A stretch of DNA of 64,000 nucleotides from Mucilaginibacter boryungensis (GCF_015221995.1 NZ_JADFFM010000001.1:2604001-2668000); one strand, 5' to 3'; counted from the first letter of the stretch, positions 8,597 to 17,801 are shown. Translations and numbers: made by a program. The notes: generated from the sequence alone by a model not told the origin.

Positions 8597-9484
8597 TCAT
8601 CCGTTTTTCGCAATGTTTTTTTCTATCAATGTTTGGATAATCCCATCAACCATACCTACACTTGGCACATAAATATTTTTGATGCCGCCCCATTTCATTA
8701 CACTAAGATATATTTCGCAGGCGGGGATAATTACGTCGGCACGGTCATGGTTCAGGCCCAGCACATTTATCCTGTCTTTTAACGAAAACGAGTTGAGGTA
8801 ATGATATAAGGCTTTCAACTTAGCAAAAGACATAGGGCTGTTTTCTTTTTCTTCTGCCAGTTTATATAACTTATTGATATTACCTCCCGTACCAATGCCC
8901 GATAAGTTTTTAAAGTGTTTGGTATGCATCCGCAAAAACTCTTTCATTTCCTCCCAGGTTTCATCTTTATCCTGGTTATCCAGTATACGTATGGTACCCA
9001 GGTTGAAAGATTGCGATGCGATCATCTCACCTTCAGAAAATAAAGACAATTCGGTACTGCCGCCCCCCACATCAATGTACAGATAGTCTTTACTCTTATC
9101 TATATTTTGTTCAATATGGCTTGAATATATGATGTTCGCCTCCACTTCGCCGTGCACAATCTCCAAATCTATATTGGCATTGTCTTTTATCATGCGCACC
9201 AGGTCGGCGCCGTTTTTCGCCTCGCGCATAGCCGATGTGGCGCAGGCGCGATAATCGGTCACCTTATAAACATCCATCAGATTTTTAAAGGCCTGCATGG
9301 TTTTTACCAGATCGGCAGCTTTTTTATCAGATATATATTGATTTAAAAAGGCATCGTCCCCAAGGCGCAATGGCACGCGTATCAGCGTGTTTTTTTTAAA
9401 CGATGCCGAGCCATTGCTTTCGTTTATTTCCGCTATCAGCAGCCTAACCGCGTTACTGCCTATATCAATTGCTGCGTATCTCAA
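8597..9484 (-). CDS. Exopolyphosphatase-type Ppx/GppA phosphatase
   Basis: This member of the ASKHA actin-like ATPase fold hydrolyses terminal phosphates of polyphosphate or the 5'-phosphate of pppGpp. The 295-residue protein has phosphate-1 loop AAIDIGSNAVRLLIAE at the N-terminus, the ATSAMREAKNG segment near 83, the phosphate-2 loop YIDVGGGSTELSLF near 135, and the adenosine-type GIGTGGNINKL near 197. It lacks the C-terminal HD domain of E. coli Ppx (513 residues), so it is the short single-unit type. Its start overlaps the ppk1 stop by 4 bases (ATGA), which couples polyphosphate breakdown to its synthesis. I do not assign ppx versus gppA. Confidence 0.88.
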   Translation of the reverse strand: MRYAAIDIGSNAVRLLIAEINESNGSASFKKNTLIRVPLRLGDDAFLNQYISDKKAADLVKTMQAFKNLMDVYKVTDYRACATSAMREAKNGADLVRMIKDNANIDLEIVHGEVEANIIYSSHIEQNIDKSKDYLYIDVGGGSTELSLFSEGEMIASQSFNLGTIRILDNQDKDETWEEMKEFLRMHTKHFKNLSGIGTGGNINKLYKLAEEKENSPMSFAKLKALYHYLNSFSLKDRINVLGLNHDRADVIIPACEIYLSVMKWGGIKNIYVPSVGMVDGIIQTLIEKNIAKNG

Positions 9485-11535
9485 CTTTTAGGGTTTTTGT
9501 TTTTGAGGTAATTATAAATATCCAGCTGCGCCCTTGTTAGCACCGCGGCTTTGGTTTTATGGTACTTATTGGTGTTACTTGCATTGATTTCACGGGCTTT
9601 AGTGTTATCCTGCAGTTGAATATTGATAATATCCCTTATCTCTTTGCGCAATTCCTCGTTGTATATCGGAAACCCAACTTCTACCCGGTTATCAATATTC
9701 CGGGTCATAAAATCAGCCGAGGTAAGATAGATCAGTTCGTTGCCGCCATTACCATATATCTGCACCCTGGCGTGTTCCAGGTATTTATCTACAATACTAA
9801 TAGCGGTAATATTTTCGCTTACGCCTTTAATACCGGGCACCAGGCAACACATTCCGCGTACTAAAATTTGAATTTTAACCCCCGCGTTACTTGCGGCATA
9901 CAGTTTGGCAATAATTCCCTCATCGGCCAGGCTATTCATCTTTAATATCATATAGGCTTTTCTTCCGCCTTTTGCATGGGCTATCTCCCCATCTATCAAT
10001 TTGTAGATAGCCGGACGGGAATCTATCGGCGAAACAATAAGGTGCTTCAAATCGCGTGGTAAACCACTTTTGTTAATTGCTTTAAAAACATGTACCAAAT
10101 CGCCGGTAAGCCTTTTGCTGGCCGTAAGCAGCGTATGATCGGCATATATTTGCGCGGTTTTCTCGTTAAAATTACCTGTTGATAAGGTGGCGTAATAAGC
10201 CGGTTTCCCCTTCTCTATCCGGGTAACCAGGCATATTTTACTGTGCACTTTATAACCAGGAAGGCCGTAGATCACCTTTACGCCTTCTTCTTCCAGCCTG
10301 TTACTCCACTGTATATTGTTCTGTTCGTCAAAACGGGCGCGCAATTCAACCAGGCAATTCACTTTTTTACCGTTTTTGGCGGCATTTATCAAGGCGTGTA
10401 TCACTCTCGAATTTTCGGCCAGGCGGTAAACAGACAGACTGATCTCTTTCACTTTGGGATCAATAGCGGCCTCGCGCAAAAAGTGTATCACATAATCAAA
10501 CGATTGGTATGGCGTACTGATCAAATAATCGCGCTTAGCGATAGACGCCATCAGGCTTTTACCAAAGGTAAGGTCATCAACCGTTAGCGATGGGTATTTT
10601 ACATATTCAAGGTCAGGCCTGCCAACATTGGGGAACTTAATAAAATCTTTAAAATTCTGATACCGGTTGCCGGGTATCAGGCTATCCTTACCCAAGCCCA
10701 TTTTGCTTACCAAAAAGTCCAGCATATCGGTCGGCATAGCAGCATCGTATTGTAAACGCATGGGCTTACCCTTTTTACGCTTTTGCAGACTTTTAGCCAG
10801 GGCATCTATAAACTTCTCGCTTACCTCCTGGTCAAGGTCAAGTTCCGCGTCGCGTGTAAGCTGAATAGAATAGGCCTCGATACTATCATGATCGAAAATA
10901 AAAAACACATCCTCCAGGCTATAACGGATAATGTCATCCAGCAGGATAATAAACTTCAGGTTATTAGTTTCGGGCAGTACCAAAAACCGGGGCACGGTAT
11001 CGGGTATTTCCATCAGCGCCAATTTGGTCTTTTTGTTTTTGCGCAGCTTTACAAAAAAGTAGATAGAGCGGTCCCGCAGTTCGGGTAATGGCGAATGCGC
11101 ATCCAGCATTACCGGTACAAGGTTTGATAGCAGGCGTTCCCTGAAATAGCTTTTTACAAAAGTACCACGGGTAACGTTTAACTGTGTTTCATTAATCAGG
11201 AAGATCTTTTCATCGGCTAATTGCTTAACAATAATATTTTCGTACAGGTTGTTAAACTTATGCTCCTGCTTTATCACCAGGTTTTTTATCTGGTTCAGCA
11301 GTTTTTTAGGATTGTAGCCCAAAACCTCTTTGGCCTTCTCGTTTAAATTAGCCAGGCGGCTTAACGTAGCCACGCGTACCCGGTAAAACTCATCGAGATT
11401 TGATGAAAAAATGGCCAGGAAACGGACACGATCGATCAGCGGCACAGTGGGGTCGGCAGCTTCCTGCAGCACCCTGTCGTTAAAGTACAGCCAACTGATC
11501 TCCCGGTTAATTAATGGTATACGCTGATGAGGCAT
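9481..11535 (-). CDS. ppk1: Polyphosphate kinase 1
   Basis: Ppk1 reversibly transfers the gamma-phosphate of ATP to polyphosphate. The 684-residue protein fits the family length. It has the N-terminal helical domain with NREISWLYFNDRVLQEA, the head domain with LPELRDRSIYFFVKL near 155, and two phospholipase-D-like C-terminal domains. The C1 domain includes YKVHSKICLVTR with the His that is autophosphorylated; the C2 domain includes AYMILKMNSLADEGII. It leads the two-gene operon with the phosphatase and is divergent from yajQ across a 199-base gap. Confidence 0.95.
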   Translation of the reverse strand: MPHQRIPLINREISWLYFNDRVLQEAADPTVPLIDRVRFLAIFSSNLDEFYRVRVATLSRLANLNEKAKEVLGYNPKKLLNQIKNLVIKQEHKFNNLYENIIVKQLADEKIFLINETQLNVTRGTFVKSYFRERLLSNLVPVMLDAHSPLPELRDRSIYFFVKLRKNKKTKLALMEIPDTVPRFLVLPETNNLKFIILLDDIIRYSLEDVFFIFDHDSIEAYSIQLTRDAELDLDQEVSEKFIDALAKSLQKRKKGKPMRLQYDAAMPTDMLDFLVSKMGLGKDSLIPGNRYQNFKDFIKFPNVGRPDLEYVKYPSLTVDDLTFGKSLMASIAKRDYLISTPYQSFDYVIHFLREAAIDPKVKEISLSVYRLAENSRVIHALINAAKNGKKVNCLVELRARFDEQNNIQWSNRLEEEGVKVIYGLPGYKVHSKICLVTRIEKGKPAYYATLSTGNFNEKTAQIYADHTLLTASKRLTGDLVHVFKAINKSGLPRDLKHLIVSPIDSRPAIYKLIDGEIAHAKGGRKAYMILKMNSLADEGIIAKLYAASNAGVKIQILVRGMCCLVPGIKGVSENITAISIVDKYLEHARVQIYGNGGNELIYLTSADFMTRNIDNRVEVGFPIYNEELRKEIRDIINIQLQDNTKAREINASNTNKYHKTKAAVLTRAQLDIYNYLKNKNPKS

Positions 11536-11734
11536 AGTTGATATGATGCAAGCTAAATCGCTGGTACAGCAAATCTGCTTATTTATTTGTTAAGATAATA
11601 TTAAGTTAATTGTTTTTGTTTACACAGATTGAGGCGTTATATAAATCCTTTATTGATCATTTGCCGTATAAAGCTTTCATAAAAACCTTTGTTTAATACG
11701 CAATCATTATCTTTACAACACAAAACCAATCAAC

Positions 11735-12226
11735 ATGCCATCATTTGATATTGTAAGCAAAATTGACGGGCAGACGCTCGACAATGCCATTAATACCGCG
11801 AAAAAAGAAATTTTGAACCGTTATGATTTCAACGGATCGAAAAGCACTATAGACCTGGACAAAAAAACCAACATGGTTACCATTGTAACTGAAGACGACA
11901 TGCGCCTGAAAGCCATTACCGATTCCATCATCAGCCGTATGGTAAAGCAACAACTTGACCCCAAAGCGCTTGATTTTGGCAAGGAACAATATGCATCGGG
12001 CAACATGATACGCAAAGAGATCACCATTAAAGAAGGGATTGATAAAGAGGCTGCCAAAAAGATAGTTAAAAAGATAAAAGACAGCGGACTGAAAGTACAA
12101 GCCTCGATAATGGACGACCAGGTACGCGTGCAAGCCAAAAAGATAGATGACCTGCAGGCGGTAATCAGCCTGTGCCGCACCGAAGATTTCGGGCAGCCAT
12201 TGCAGTATATTAATATGAGAAATTAG
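11735..12226 (+). CDS. YajQ family nucleotide-binding protein
   Basis: The 163-residue protein has two similar ferredoxin-like halves. It begins with the conserved MPSFDIVSKIDGQTLDNAIN and has FNGSKSTIDLDKK and RVQAKKIDDLQAVI. Members bind nucleotides, and some bind cyclic di-GMP and act as regulators. A TATCTTTA box at 11708-11715 lies just upstream, with a TTTG only 16 bases before it. It ends 14 bases before the next gene and may be co-transcribed with it. Confidence 0.93.
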   Translation: MPSFDIVSKIDGQTLDNAINTAKKEILNRYDFNGSKSTIDLDKKTNMVTIVTEDDMRLKAITDSIISRMVKQQLDPKALDFGKEQYASGNMIRKEITIKEGIDKEAAKKIVKKIKDSGLKVQASIMDDQVRVQAKKIDDLQAVISLCRTEDFGQPLQYINMRN

Positions 12227-12240
12227 GCAGCGGGGCGATA

Positions 12241-13380
12241 ATGCTTAAGAACATTATACTTCTATTGCTGCTATTTCCTAACCTGTTATTTGCTCAAACC
12301 AGCATTAGCGGCAATATTATTAATAAAGACAGCCGCAAACCCGTACCCGATGCGAGCGTATTTTTAAGCAATGCCAGCGTAGGTGGCAAAACAAACGACG
12401 ATGGTAGTTTTACGCTTACCAACGTTAGAAACGGGCAGTACGATCTTGTGGTGACCTGCGTTGGGTTTGAAGCTTTTCATACCACATTGCTGGTGAATGG
12501 CACGGCAATTCATCTTGCAGCAATTGAGCTCATCCCCCGGGCTACGGAGTTGAAAGAGGTAACAATAAAATACGACCCAAGCCGCGAAAGGTACGTACGT
12601 ATATTTACTGATGAATTTTTAGGGAGATCTGAAAATTCAAAAGCTTGCAAAATATTAAATCCTGAAATATTGGACCTGGATTTTGATAAAAGCACCGGCA
12701 AACTTACCGCCAGCACAACCGATTTTATTATCATTGAAAACAAAGCGTTAGGGTACCGCATTAAATACCTGCTCGCCTCTTTCATTAAAGATCAACATAG
12801 AAATTATCTTTTCTACACAGGCTCGTCAGTATTTGAAGAATTACCGGGGAAAGCATCACAGCAAAAACGCTGGCTTAAAAATCGGGCGCAAGCTTACCTG
12901 GGATCCGACATGCACTTTTATCGTGCCTGCATAGCTAACCAGGTTGAAGAAGATGGATTTGTGGTTAACAGGCTAATCAGGAAACCTACGGGCAAACCCA
13001 CTGATAGTTTAATAAAAGCTAAGATCAACTATTTCAGAAGCCAGTTGCAAACCCCGGCTATCCAGGATTCGATAGCAAACTGGTCGGCTAAATCGGGCAT
13101 GCCCATGTATAATCAAACACTTATAAATAAGCCTCTTTCAATAACTGACTACATTAAACGGACCGAGCGCAAAGGGATTTTCGCTATCGGGTACCAGGAT
13201 TGTTTAATGATCACCGATAAAAAAGGCCGCAGCACCATCATCACTTATAACTTACCTTATGCTTTTTTTGATAATAATGGTGTAGTACTTAATCCTGAAA
13301 GCAACACTTTTGAAGGATATTGGGCTACCCTGCGTATGGCCGATCTGCTGCCGGTTGATTATCAATTACCAGAAAAATAA
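12241..13380 (+). CDS. Secreted protein with carboxypeptidase-like regulatory domain
   Basis: The 379-residue protein begins with a signal peptide (MLKNIILLLLLFPNLLFAQT). A CarboxypepD_reg-like beta-sandwich of about 75 residues follows (ISGNIINKDSRKPVPDASVF to CVGFEAFHTTL). The remaining 280 residues have no recognisable domain, and similar proteins are common in Bacteroidota with unknown function. There is no TonB plug or barrel, so it is not a SusC-like receptor. It probably acts in the periplasm or at the outer membrane and may share a transcript with yajQ. Confidence 0.8.
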   Translation: MLKNIILLLLLFPNLLFAQTSISGNIINKDSRKPVPDASVFLSNASVGGKTNDDGSFTLTNVRNGQYDLVVTCVGFEAFHTTLLVNGTAIHLAAIELIPRATELKEVTIKYDPSRERYVRIFTDEFLGRSENSKACKILNPEILDLDFDKSTGKLTASTTDFIIIENKALGYRIKYLLASFIKDQHRNYLFYTGSSVFEELPGKASQQKRWLKNRAQAYLGSDMHFYRACIANQVEEDGFVVNRLIRKPTGKPTDSLIKAKINYFRSQLQTPAIQDSIANWSAKSGMPMYNQTLINKPLSITDYIKRTERKGIFAIGYQDCLMITDKKGRSTIITYNLPYAFFDNNGVVLNPESNTFEGYWATLRMADLLPVDYQLPEK

Positions 13381-13414
13381 ACCCGACCAGATCCGCCTGC
13401 CTGTGGTTATTCAG

Positions 13415-13448
13415 TTTATTACGCGCTGCATAGAAATTATTACATTTG
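13415..13448 (+). promoter_or_regulatory. Putative promoter of the UbiA prenyltransferase gene
   Basis: TACATTTG at 13441-13448 matches the -7 consensus TAnnTTTG. The nearest -33-like word is TTTA at 13415-13418, 22 bases away, so the upstream match is weak. Confidence 0.35.
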
Positions 13449-13466
13449 TAAACTATTTCAGTTTAA

Positions 13467-14351
13467 ATGAAAAAATATCTTTCGTTAGTTACCTTCTCAC
13501 ATACCATATTCGCTATGCCGTTTGCCTTTATTGGCTTCTTTTTGGCGGTGACTACTACCAACCATACTTTTAAATGGCAGCAACTGGTACTGATGGTGCT
13601 ATGCATGGTGTTTGCCCGCAATTCGGCGATGGCATTTAACCGGTACCTGGACAGAAATATTGATGCTAAGAACCCGCGCACCAAACAGCGCGACATACCC
13701 GCCGGGCGCATCAGTCCGCAAGCGGGGCTTATCTTTACAATTATTAACTGCCTGCTGTTTATTGGGGCTACCTGGTTTATCAATCCGCTATGCTTTTACC
13801 TATCGCCGGTGGCTTTACTGGTGGTGTTGGGTTATAGCGCTACTAAGCGCTTTACGGCGCTGTGCCATTTGGTATTAGGGTTGGGCTTGTCCCTGGCCCC
13901 TATCGGCGCTTATTTGGTGGTGACCGGCGAATTCCAGCTACTACCCCTGTTTTTCTCATTATCGGTACTTTGTTGGGTAAGCGGTTTCGATATCATTTAT
14001 GCGTTGCAGGATGAAGACTTTGACCGCAGCGAGAACCTGCATTCTATCCCATCGTGGCTGGGTAAGGTAAATGCCCTGCACCTTTCTACTTTTTTGCATG
14101 TGCTGTCGGCAGCGTTTATTGTGATGCCGGTGTTTTTTACCACTGTCGGGGTACTTTATTATATCGGCATCGTTTTCTTTTGCGCCATGCTCATCTACCA
14201 GCACCTGCTGGTTAAACCTAACGACCTGAGCCGCGTAAATTTCGCTTTCATGACCACCAACGGCATTGCCAGCGTAGTATTTGCCAGCCTGTTCTTACTG
14301 GACAGAATGTTTGTGATCCATATTTGGGAGCATTTGGGGAAAGGGTTTTGA
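13467..14351 (+). CDS. UbiA-family polyprenyltransferase (quinone biosynthesis)
   Basis: The 294-residue integral membrane enzyme has about eight helices. The first Asp-rich motif is NRYLDRNIDAKNPRT near residue 55, and the second is YALQDEDFDRSENLHSIP near 175. These bind the Mg2+-prenyl diphosphate. The N-terminal SLVTFSHTIFAMPFAFIG and overall length match 4-hydroxybenzoate polyprenyltransferase-like proteins. In bacteria that make menaquinone by the futalosine route this position is taken by MqnP, so the aromatic acceptor is uncertain. It stands alone just before the cys leader region. Confidence 0.88.
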   Translation: MKKYLSLVTFSHTIFAMPFAFIGFFLAVTTTNHTFKWQQLVLMVLCMVFARNSAMAFNRYLDRNIDAKNPRTKQRDIPAGRISPQAGLIFTIINCLLFIGATWFINPLCFYLSPVALLVVLGYSATKRFTALCHLVLGLGLSLAPIGAYLVVTGEFQLLPLFFSLSVLCWVSGFDIIYALQDEDFDRSENLHSIPSWLGKVNALHLSTFLHVLSAAFIVMPVFFTTVGVLYYIGIVFFCAMLIYQHLLVKPNDLSRVNFAFMTTNGIASVVFASLFLLDRMFVIHIWEHLGKGF

Positions 14352-14783
14352 GCAACATTTATCATCCAACAAAGTTAGCCATCACTTAAATAGCTGTTGG
14401 TGGCACAAGGTTGTCAGTTAATACCTATCTAAAATACCACTGTCACACAACACGTTACGCTAAAAATCGCTAAAAATGCGTAAGTCGGCGAAAGTTGAAA
14501 TGAAAAAACCAGAGAAAAGTTAAAATAATCAGAGTTTGCGAAAGTCGTTTTAATAATGTTTTTTACCACCAAAAAAGGGTGCAAAATTTTGTTAAAATTC
14601 CTCCCCTCTGCTGGCGCACACGTGCCGCGTGTGACACTATCCAACCGGGTATCTTTGTCGCCATAAAATTACACGCCCGATATCATCCGCTAATTCCCAA
14701 TTACTACTTTTGTTTTATCAGGTTTCTGTAACAAAATTCAAATAAATTCTATTAATTCCGTAGACTATATATATATTTACAAC
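14352..14783 (+). other. Upstream region of the sulfate assimilation operon, no gene
   Basis: No convincing protein is encoded here. The visible structure includes a hairpin CACACG/CGTGTG at 14617-14633, an isolated TATCTTTG box at 14650-14657, and the AT-rich stretch ATTAATTCCGTAGACTATA at 14751-14769 just before a possible second -7 box, TATATTTA (14772-14779). The latter stretch is a plausible operator position. I did not recognise a known riboswitch. Confidence 0.4.
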
Positions 14784-14807
14784 GTGAAGGTAATCAATGC
14801 ACTCGTT

Positions 14808-14840
14808 ATGGTAACGCTTTGGTGCTGTATGTATGGTTAG
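14808..14840 (+). CDS. Candidate cysteine leader peptide MVTLWCCMYG
   Basis: A ten-codon reading frame starts at ATG 14808 and ends at TAG 14838-14840, with the consecutive codons TGG TGC TGT ATG (Trp-Cys-Cys-Met). It can be extended in frame to a GTG at 14784, giving MKVINALVMVTLWCCMYG. If the TATATTTA box at 14772 is used, the RNA would begin near 14786, favouring the ATG start with a 20-base leader. It lies 94 bases before the sulfite reductase start and directly before overlapping alternative hairpins. Cys-Cys-Met in the leader of a cysteine/methionine pathway operon fits ribosome-mediated attenuation. A frame this short could occur by chance. Confidence 0.45.
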   Translation: MVTLWCCMYG

Positions 14841-14845
14841 TACAT

Positions 14846-14909
14846 GAGGCCTAAGGTTACATAACACATTAGCTACCAGCCTCTTCAGCCAACGCCGCAG
14901 GGGCTTTTT
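14846..14909 (+). promoter_or_regulatory. Candidate transcription attenuator before cysI
   Basis: Two helices that cannot form together share the same segment. AGCCTC (14878-14883) can pair with GGGGCT (14900-14905), one G-U pair included, directly followed by T's to 14909; this is a terminator-like hairpin. Alternatively GCCTC (14879-14883) can pair with GAGGC (14846-14850), which would prevent the terminator. A third pairing, GTAAC (14811-14815, inside the leader frame) with GTTAC (14856-14860), would be blocked by a ribosome paused on the Cys codons. The terminator stem is short, so strength is uncertain. Confidence 0.4.
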
Positions 14910-14934
14910 CATAACATTTTAAACAAACAAACAC

Positions 14935-17019
14935 ATGCAAAGCTTCAGAACAGAACTGGAGAATCCCGTAGTGGAGAAGGACATTATAGACCTGGAAAAG
15001 AAGATACGCGCTTTCCGGGAAGGGAATATACACGAGGAAAAGTTCAGGAGCTTACGCCTGGCACGCGGCATTTACGGCCAGCGCCAACCAGGGGTCCAAA
15101 TGGTGCGTATTAAGCTGCCGTTTGGCAAAGTTACCTTTAAACAGTTACTGCGTATTGCCGATATAGCCGATGAATACGGCAGCGGCAACCTGCACCTTAC
15201 CACCCGCCAGGATATCCAGATACATTATGTAAGCCTGGACCGTACGCCCGAACTATGGTCTAAACTGGCCCAGGATGATATTACCCTGCGCGAAGCCTGC
15301 GGTAATACCGTACGTAACGTAACGGCATCACCCAATGCGGGTATCGATCCGCTGGAGCCGTTTGATGTTTCGCCATATGCGCATGCTACGTTTGAATACT
15401 TGCTGCGTAATCCTATTTGCCAGGAAATGGGCCGTAAGTTTAAGATCAGTTTTTCATCAAGCGATAAGGATACGGCGCTTTCTTATATTCACGATCTTGG
15501 GTTTATCCCCAAACTAAAAGGCGAAGAACGCGGCTTTAAAGTTTTATTAGGCGGCGGCCTGGGCGCGCAACCGGCTATTGCCAGTGTAGTGCACGAGTTT
15601 TTACCCGAAGATGAGATGATCCCGTTCATAGAAGCGGTTATCCGGGTGTTCGACCGCTATGGCGAGCGTAATAACCGTAATAAAGCCAGGATGAAATTCC
15701 TGGTAGCGAAAATAGGGCTGGAAGAGTTGCTGAAACTGGTGGCATTAGAAAAAACGGCTACCAAGGTAAAAACCTATCCTATAGACAGGACGGCCATCAG
15801 CACCCCTGCAATTCCGCAAAATACCGATTACCCAACTTTTGCGCCAAGCCTGGCTTACGAACAATGGCTGGCGACTAACGTGTTCGAGCAAAAACAAAGC
15901 GGTTTCTACGGCGTATATGTAAAAGTGCTTGTAGGCGATATTAAAACCCCCGAAGCCCGTAAACTGGTTGAAGCATTACGCCCATGGGTGGCCGATGAGA
16001 TACGCATCACCGCTAATCAGGGTTTATTGTTGAAATATATCCGGAAGGAAGCTTTACCAGCCGTTTACGCAGCATTGGCGTCGGTTAATTTGGCCGATCC
16101 GGGTTTTGATAGCCTGGCCGATGTAACTACCTGTCCGGGTACCGATACCTGTAACCTGGGTATCAGCAACAGCATGACTTTTGCACGTGTACTGGAAGAA
16201 GTGGTTTACACTGAGTATGAGGAATTTGTAAACAACCGCGATATAAAAATAAAGATCAGTGGCTGTATGAATAGCTGCGGCCAGCATGGGTTAGCGCATA
16301 TTGGGTTCCATGGCAGCTCGTTAAAAGCCGGCACAAGGGTTTTACCATCTATGCAGGTTTTGCTGGGCGGCGGCACCGTTGGCAATGGCATTGGCCGTGC
16401 GGCCGATAAAGTGATAAAAGTGCCTGCCAAACGCGCCGCTAATGTACTGCGCTGGGTATTGAATGATTTTAAAGCGAATTCTATCGAGGATGAAACTTTC
16501 CATGATTATTATGATCGTAATGGGAAAGATTATTTCTACCAGCTATTAAAACCCCTGGCCGACCTAACTAACCTAACCGACGAGGAATTTGTAGACTGGG
16601 GACACGAGGAGACCTTTAAAACCGCCATTGGTGTGGGCGAATGTGCCAGCGTTATTATTGACCTGGTAGCTACCTTGTTGTACGAAAGCGACGAGAAACT
16701 GGAATGGGCCAATCTGGCTTATGACGAAAAACGCTGGGCTGATAGCATTTATCATGCTTACGCGGTTATGATTAGCGGGGCGAAAGCATTATTGTTAGAC
16801 AGGGGTGTGAATAGTAGCACCCAAACTGGCGTTATTAAAGCGTTTGATGAACAATATGTCGCAACTGGTGACGTACCATTGGCAACAAGTTTTGAGGAAT
16901 TGGTATTGCAGATCAACAAACATGAGCCATCTGAAGCCTTTGCAACTGAATATATAGAACAGGCTAAAGCATTCTTAAACCAGGTAAAAGCAAAAAGAGA
17001 GGAAGCGGTAAACGCATGA
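14935..17019 (+). CDS. Siroheme sulfite reductase with C-terminal HEPN-like extension
   Basis: This enzyme reduces sulfite to sulfide in assimilation. The 694-residue protein has the two-fold repeated ferredoxin-like and siroheme domains of the NIR/SIR family over residues 1-540. The RGIYGQRQPGVQMVR segment is near 44 and LTTRQDIQIHYV near 88. The bridged [4Fe-4S]-siroheme site is TCPGTDTCNLG plus SGCMNSCGQHG, with Cys400, Cys406, Cys444 and Cys448. Residues from about 560 on are extra: a helical segment (KRWADSIYHAYAVMISGAKA) resembling a HEPN domain, with an Arg600-x6-His607 spacing. No cysJ-type flavoprotein is nearby, so ferredoxin is the probable electron donor. Sulfite rather than nitrite is inferred from the cysH, cysD and cysN neighbours. 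It overlaps cobA by 4 bases. Confidence 0.9.
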   Translation: MQSFRTELENPVVEKDIIDLEKKIRAFREGNIHEEKFRSLRLARGIYGQRQPGVQMVRIKLPFGKVTFKQLLRIADIADEYGSGNLHLTTRQDIQIHYVSLDRTPELWSKLAQDDITLREACGNTVRNVTASPNAGIDPLEPFDVSPYAHATFEYLLRNPICQEMGRKFKISFSSSDKDTALSYIHDLGFIPKLKGEERGFKVLLGGGLGAQPAIASVVHEFLPEDEMIPFIEAVIRVFDRYGERNNRNKARMKFLVAKIGLEELLKLVALEKTATKVKTYPIDRTAISTPAIPQNTDYPTFAPSLAYEQWLATNVFEQKQSGFYGVYVKVLVGDIKTPEARKLVEALRPWVADEIRITANQGLLLKYIRKEALPAVYAALASVNLADPGFDSLADVTTCPGTDTCNLGISNSMTFARVLEEVVYTEYEEFVNNRDIKIKISGCMNSCGQHGLAHIGFHGSSLKAGTRVLPSMQVLLGGGTVGNGIGRAADKVIKVPAKRAANVLRWVLNDFKANSIEDETFHDYYDRNGKDYFYQLLKPLADLTNLTDEEFVDWGHEETFKTAIGVGECASVIIDLVATLLYESDEKLEWANLAYDEKRWADSIYHAYAVMISGAKALLLDRGVNSSTQTGVIKAFDEQYVATGDVPLATSFEELVLQINKHEPSEAFATEYIEQAKAFLNQVKAKREEAVNA

Positions 17020-17801
17020 TAGCGCCTGATAAAAATATAAAAGAACCACGCATTACCCTTGTAGGTGCAGGCCCCGGCGATGCCGAGCTGATTACCATTA
17101 AGGGGGTGAAAGCCCTGCAAACCGCCGATGTGGTTTTGTATGATGCGCTGGTGAATGATGAACTGCTGCATTTTGCCCCAACACACGCCGTTATGGTTTA
17201 CGTAGGCAAACGCAGCGGCGAACATTATTACGAACAAAGCGCCATTAATAAACTAATGGTTGATTACGCGCTGAATTATGGCCACGTAGTGCGCCTGAAA
17301 GGCGGCGACCCATTTGTATTCGGTCGCGGATATGAGGAATTAGATTTTGCTGCTAATTACAGCATCCCAACGCAGGTGATCCCTGGTATTTCCAGTTCAA
17401 TTGGTGTGCCTGGCTTGCAGGGTATCCCGGTAACACACCGTGGCTTAAGCGAAAGTTTTTGGGTGGTAACCGGCACCACAGCCAGCGGGCTATTGTCAAA
17501 CGATCTATATGATGCTGTACGCAGCCGCGCTACTGTTGTAGTATTGATGGGCGTACAAAAGCTAAAGGAAATTGTGAAGCTGTACCAAAACGAAGGCCGT
17601 GGTAAACTGCCCGTAGCGGTAATACAAAGCGGAAGTACTGAGAATGAAAAAATAGCCATTGGTGTGGTGGACACCATTGTTGAAGTGGTTGAAGAAAATA
17701 AGGTAAAGGCCCCCGCGCTGATTGTACTGGGCGAAGTGGTTTCGCTGCACCCAAAGTATCAGCCAATAAAAGATTTTTATGCCATTGCTGACAAAGAATA
17801 A
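17016..17801 (+). CDS. cobA: Uroporphyrinogen-III C-methyltransferase
   Basis: This enzyme uses SAM to methylate uroporphyrinogen III twice, giving precorrin-2, the precursor of siroheme. The 261-residue protein has the tetrapyrrole methylase N-terminal motif VGAGPGDAELITIKG, the VRLKGGDPFVFGRGYEE signature near 92, and IPVTHRGLSESF near 136. It is single-domain, about half of an E. coli CysG; the other CysG activity sits on the next gene. Its ATG overlaps the cysI stop (ATGA) and its end overlaps the next gene by 23 bases, so expression is tightly coupled to the siroheme-containing reductase. Confidence 0.94.
   Translation: MIAPDKNIKEPRITLVGAGPGDAELITIKGVKALQTADVVLYDALVNDELLHFAPTHAVMVYVGKRSGEHYYEQSAINKLMVDYALNYGHVVRLKGGDPFVFGRGYEELDFAANYSIPTQVIPGISSSIGVPGLQGIPVTHRGLSESFWVVTGTTASGLLSNDLYDAVRSRATVVVLMGVQKLKEIVKLYQNEGRGKLPVAVIQSGSTENEKIAIGVVDTIVEVVEENKVKAPALIVLGEVVSLHPKYQPIKDFYAIADKE

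Noticed and set aside
14352..14909. Known riboswitch (SAM or cobalamin type) before the cys operon
   Set aside because: I could not find the conserved core sequences of either class; the attenuator with a leader frame explains the visible structure better.
14718..14912. 64-codon minus-strand frame upstream of cysI
   Set aside because: It is rich in rare combinations and overlaps the attenuator-like structures; no homologous domain and no promoter were seen.
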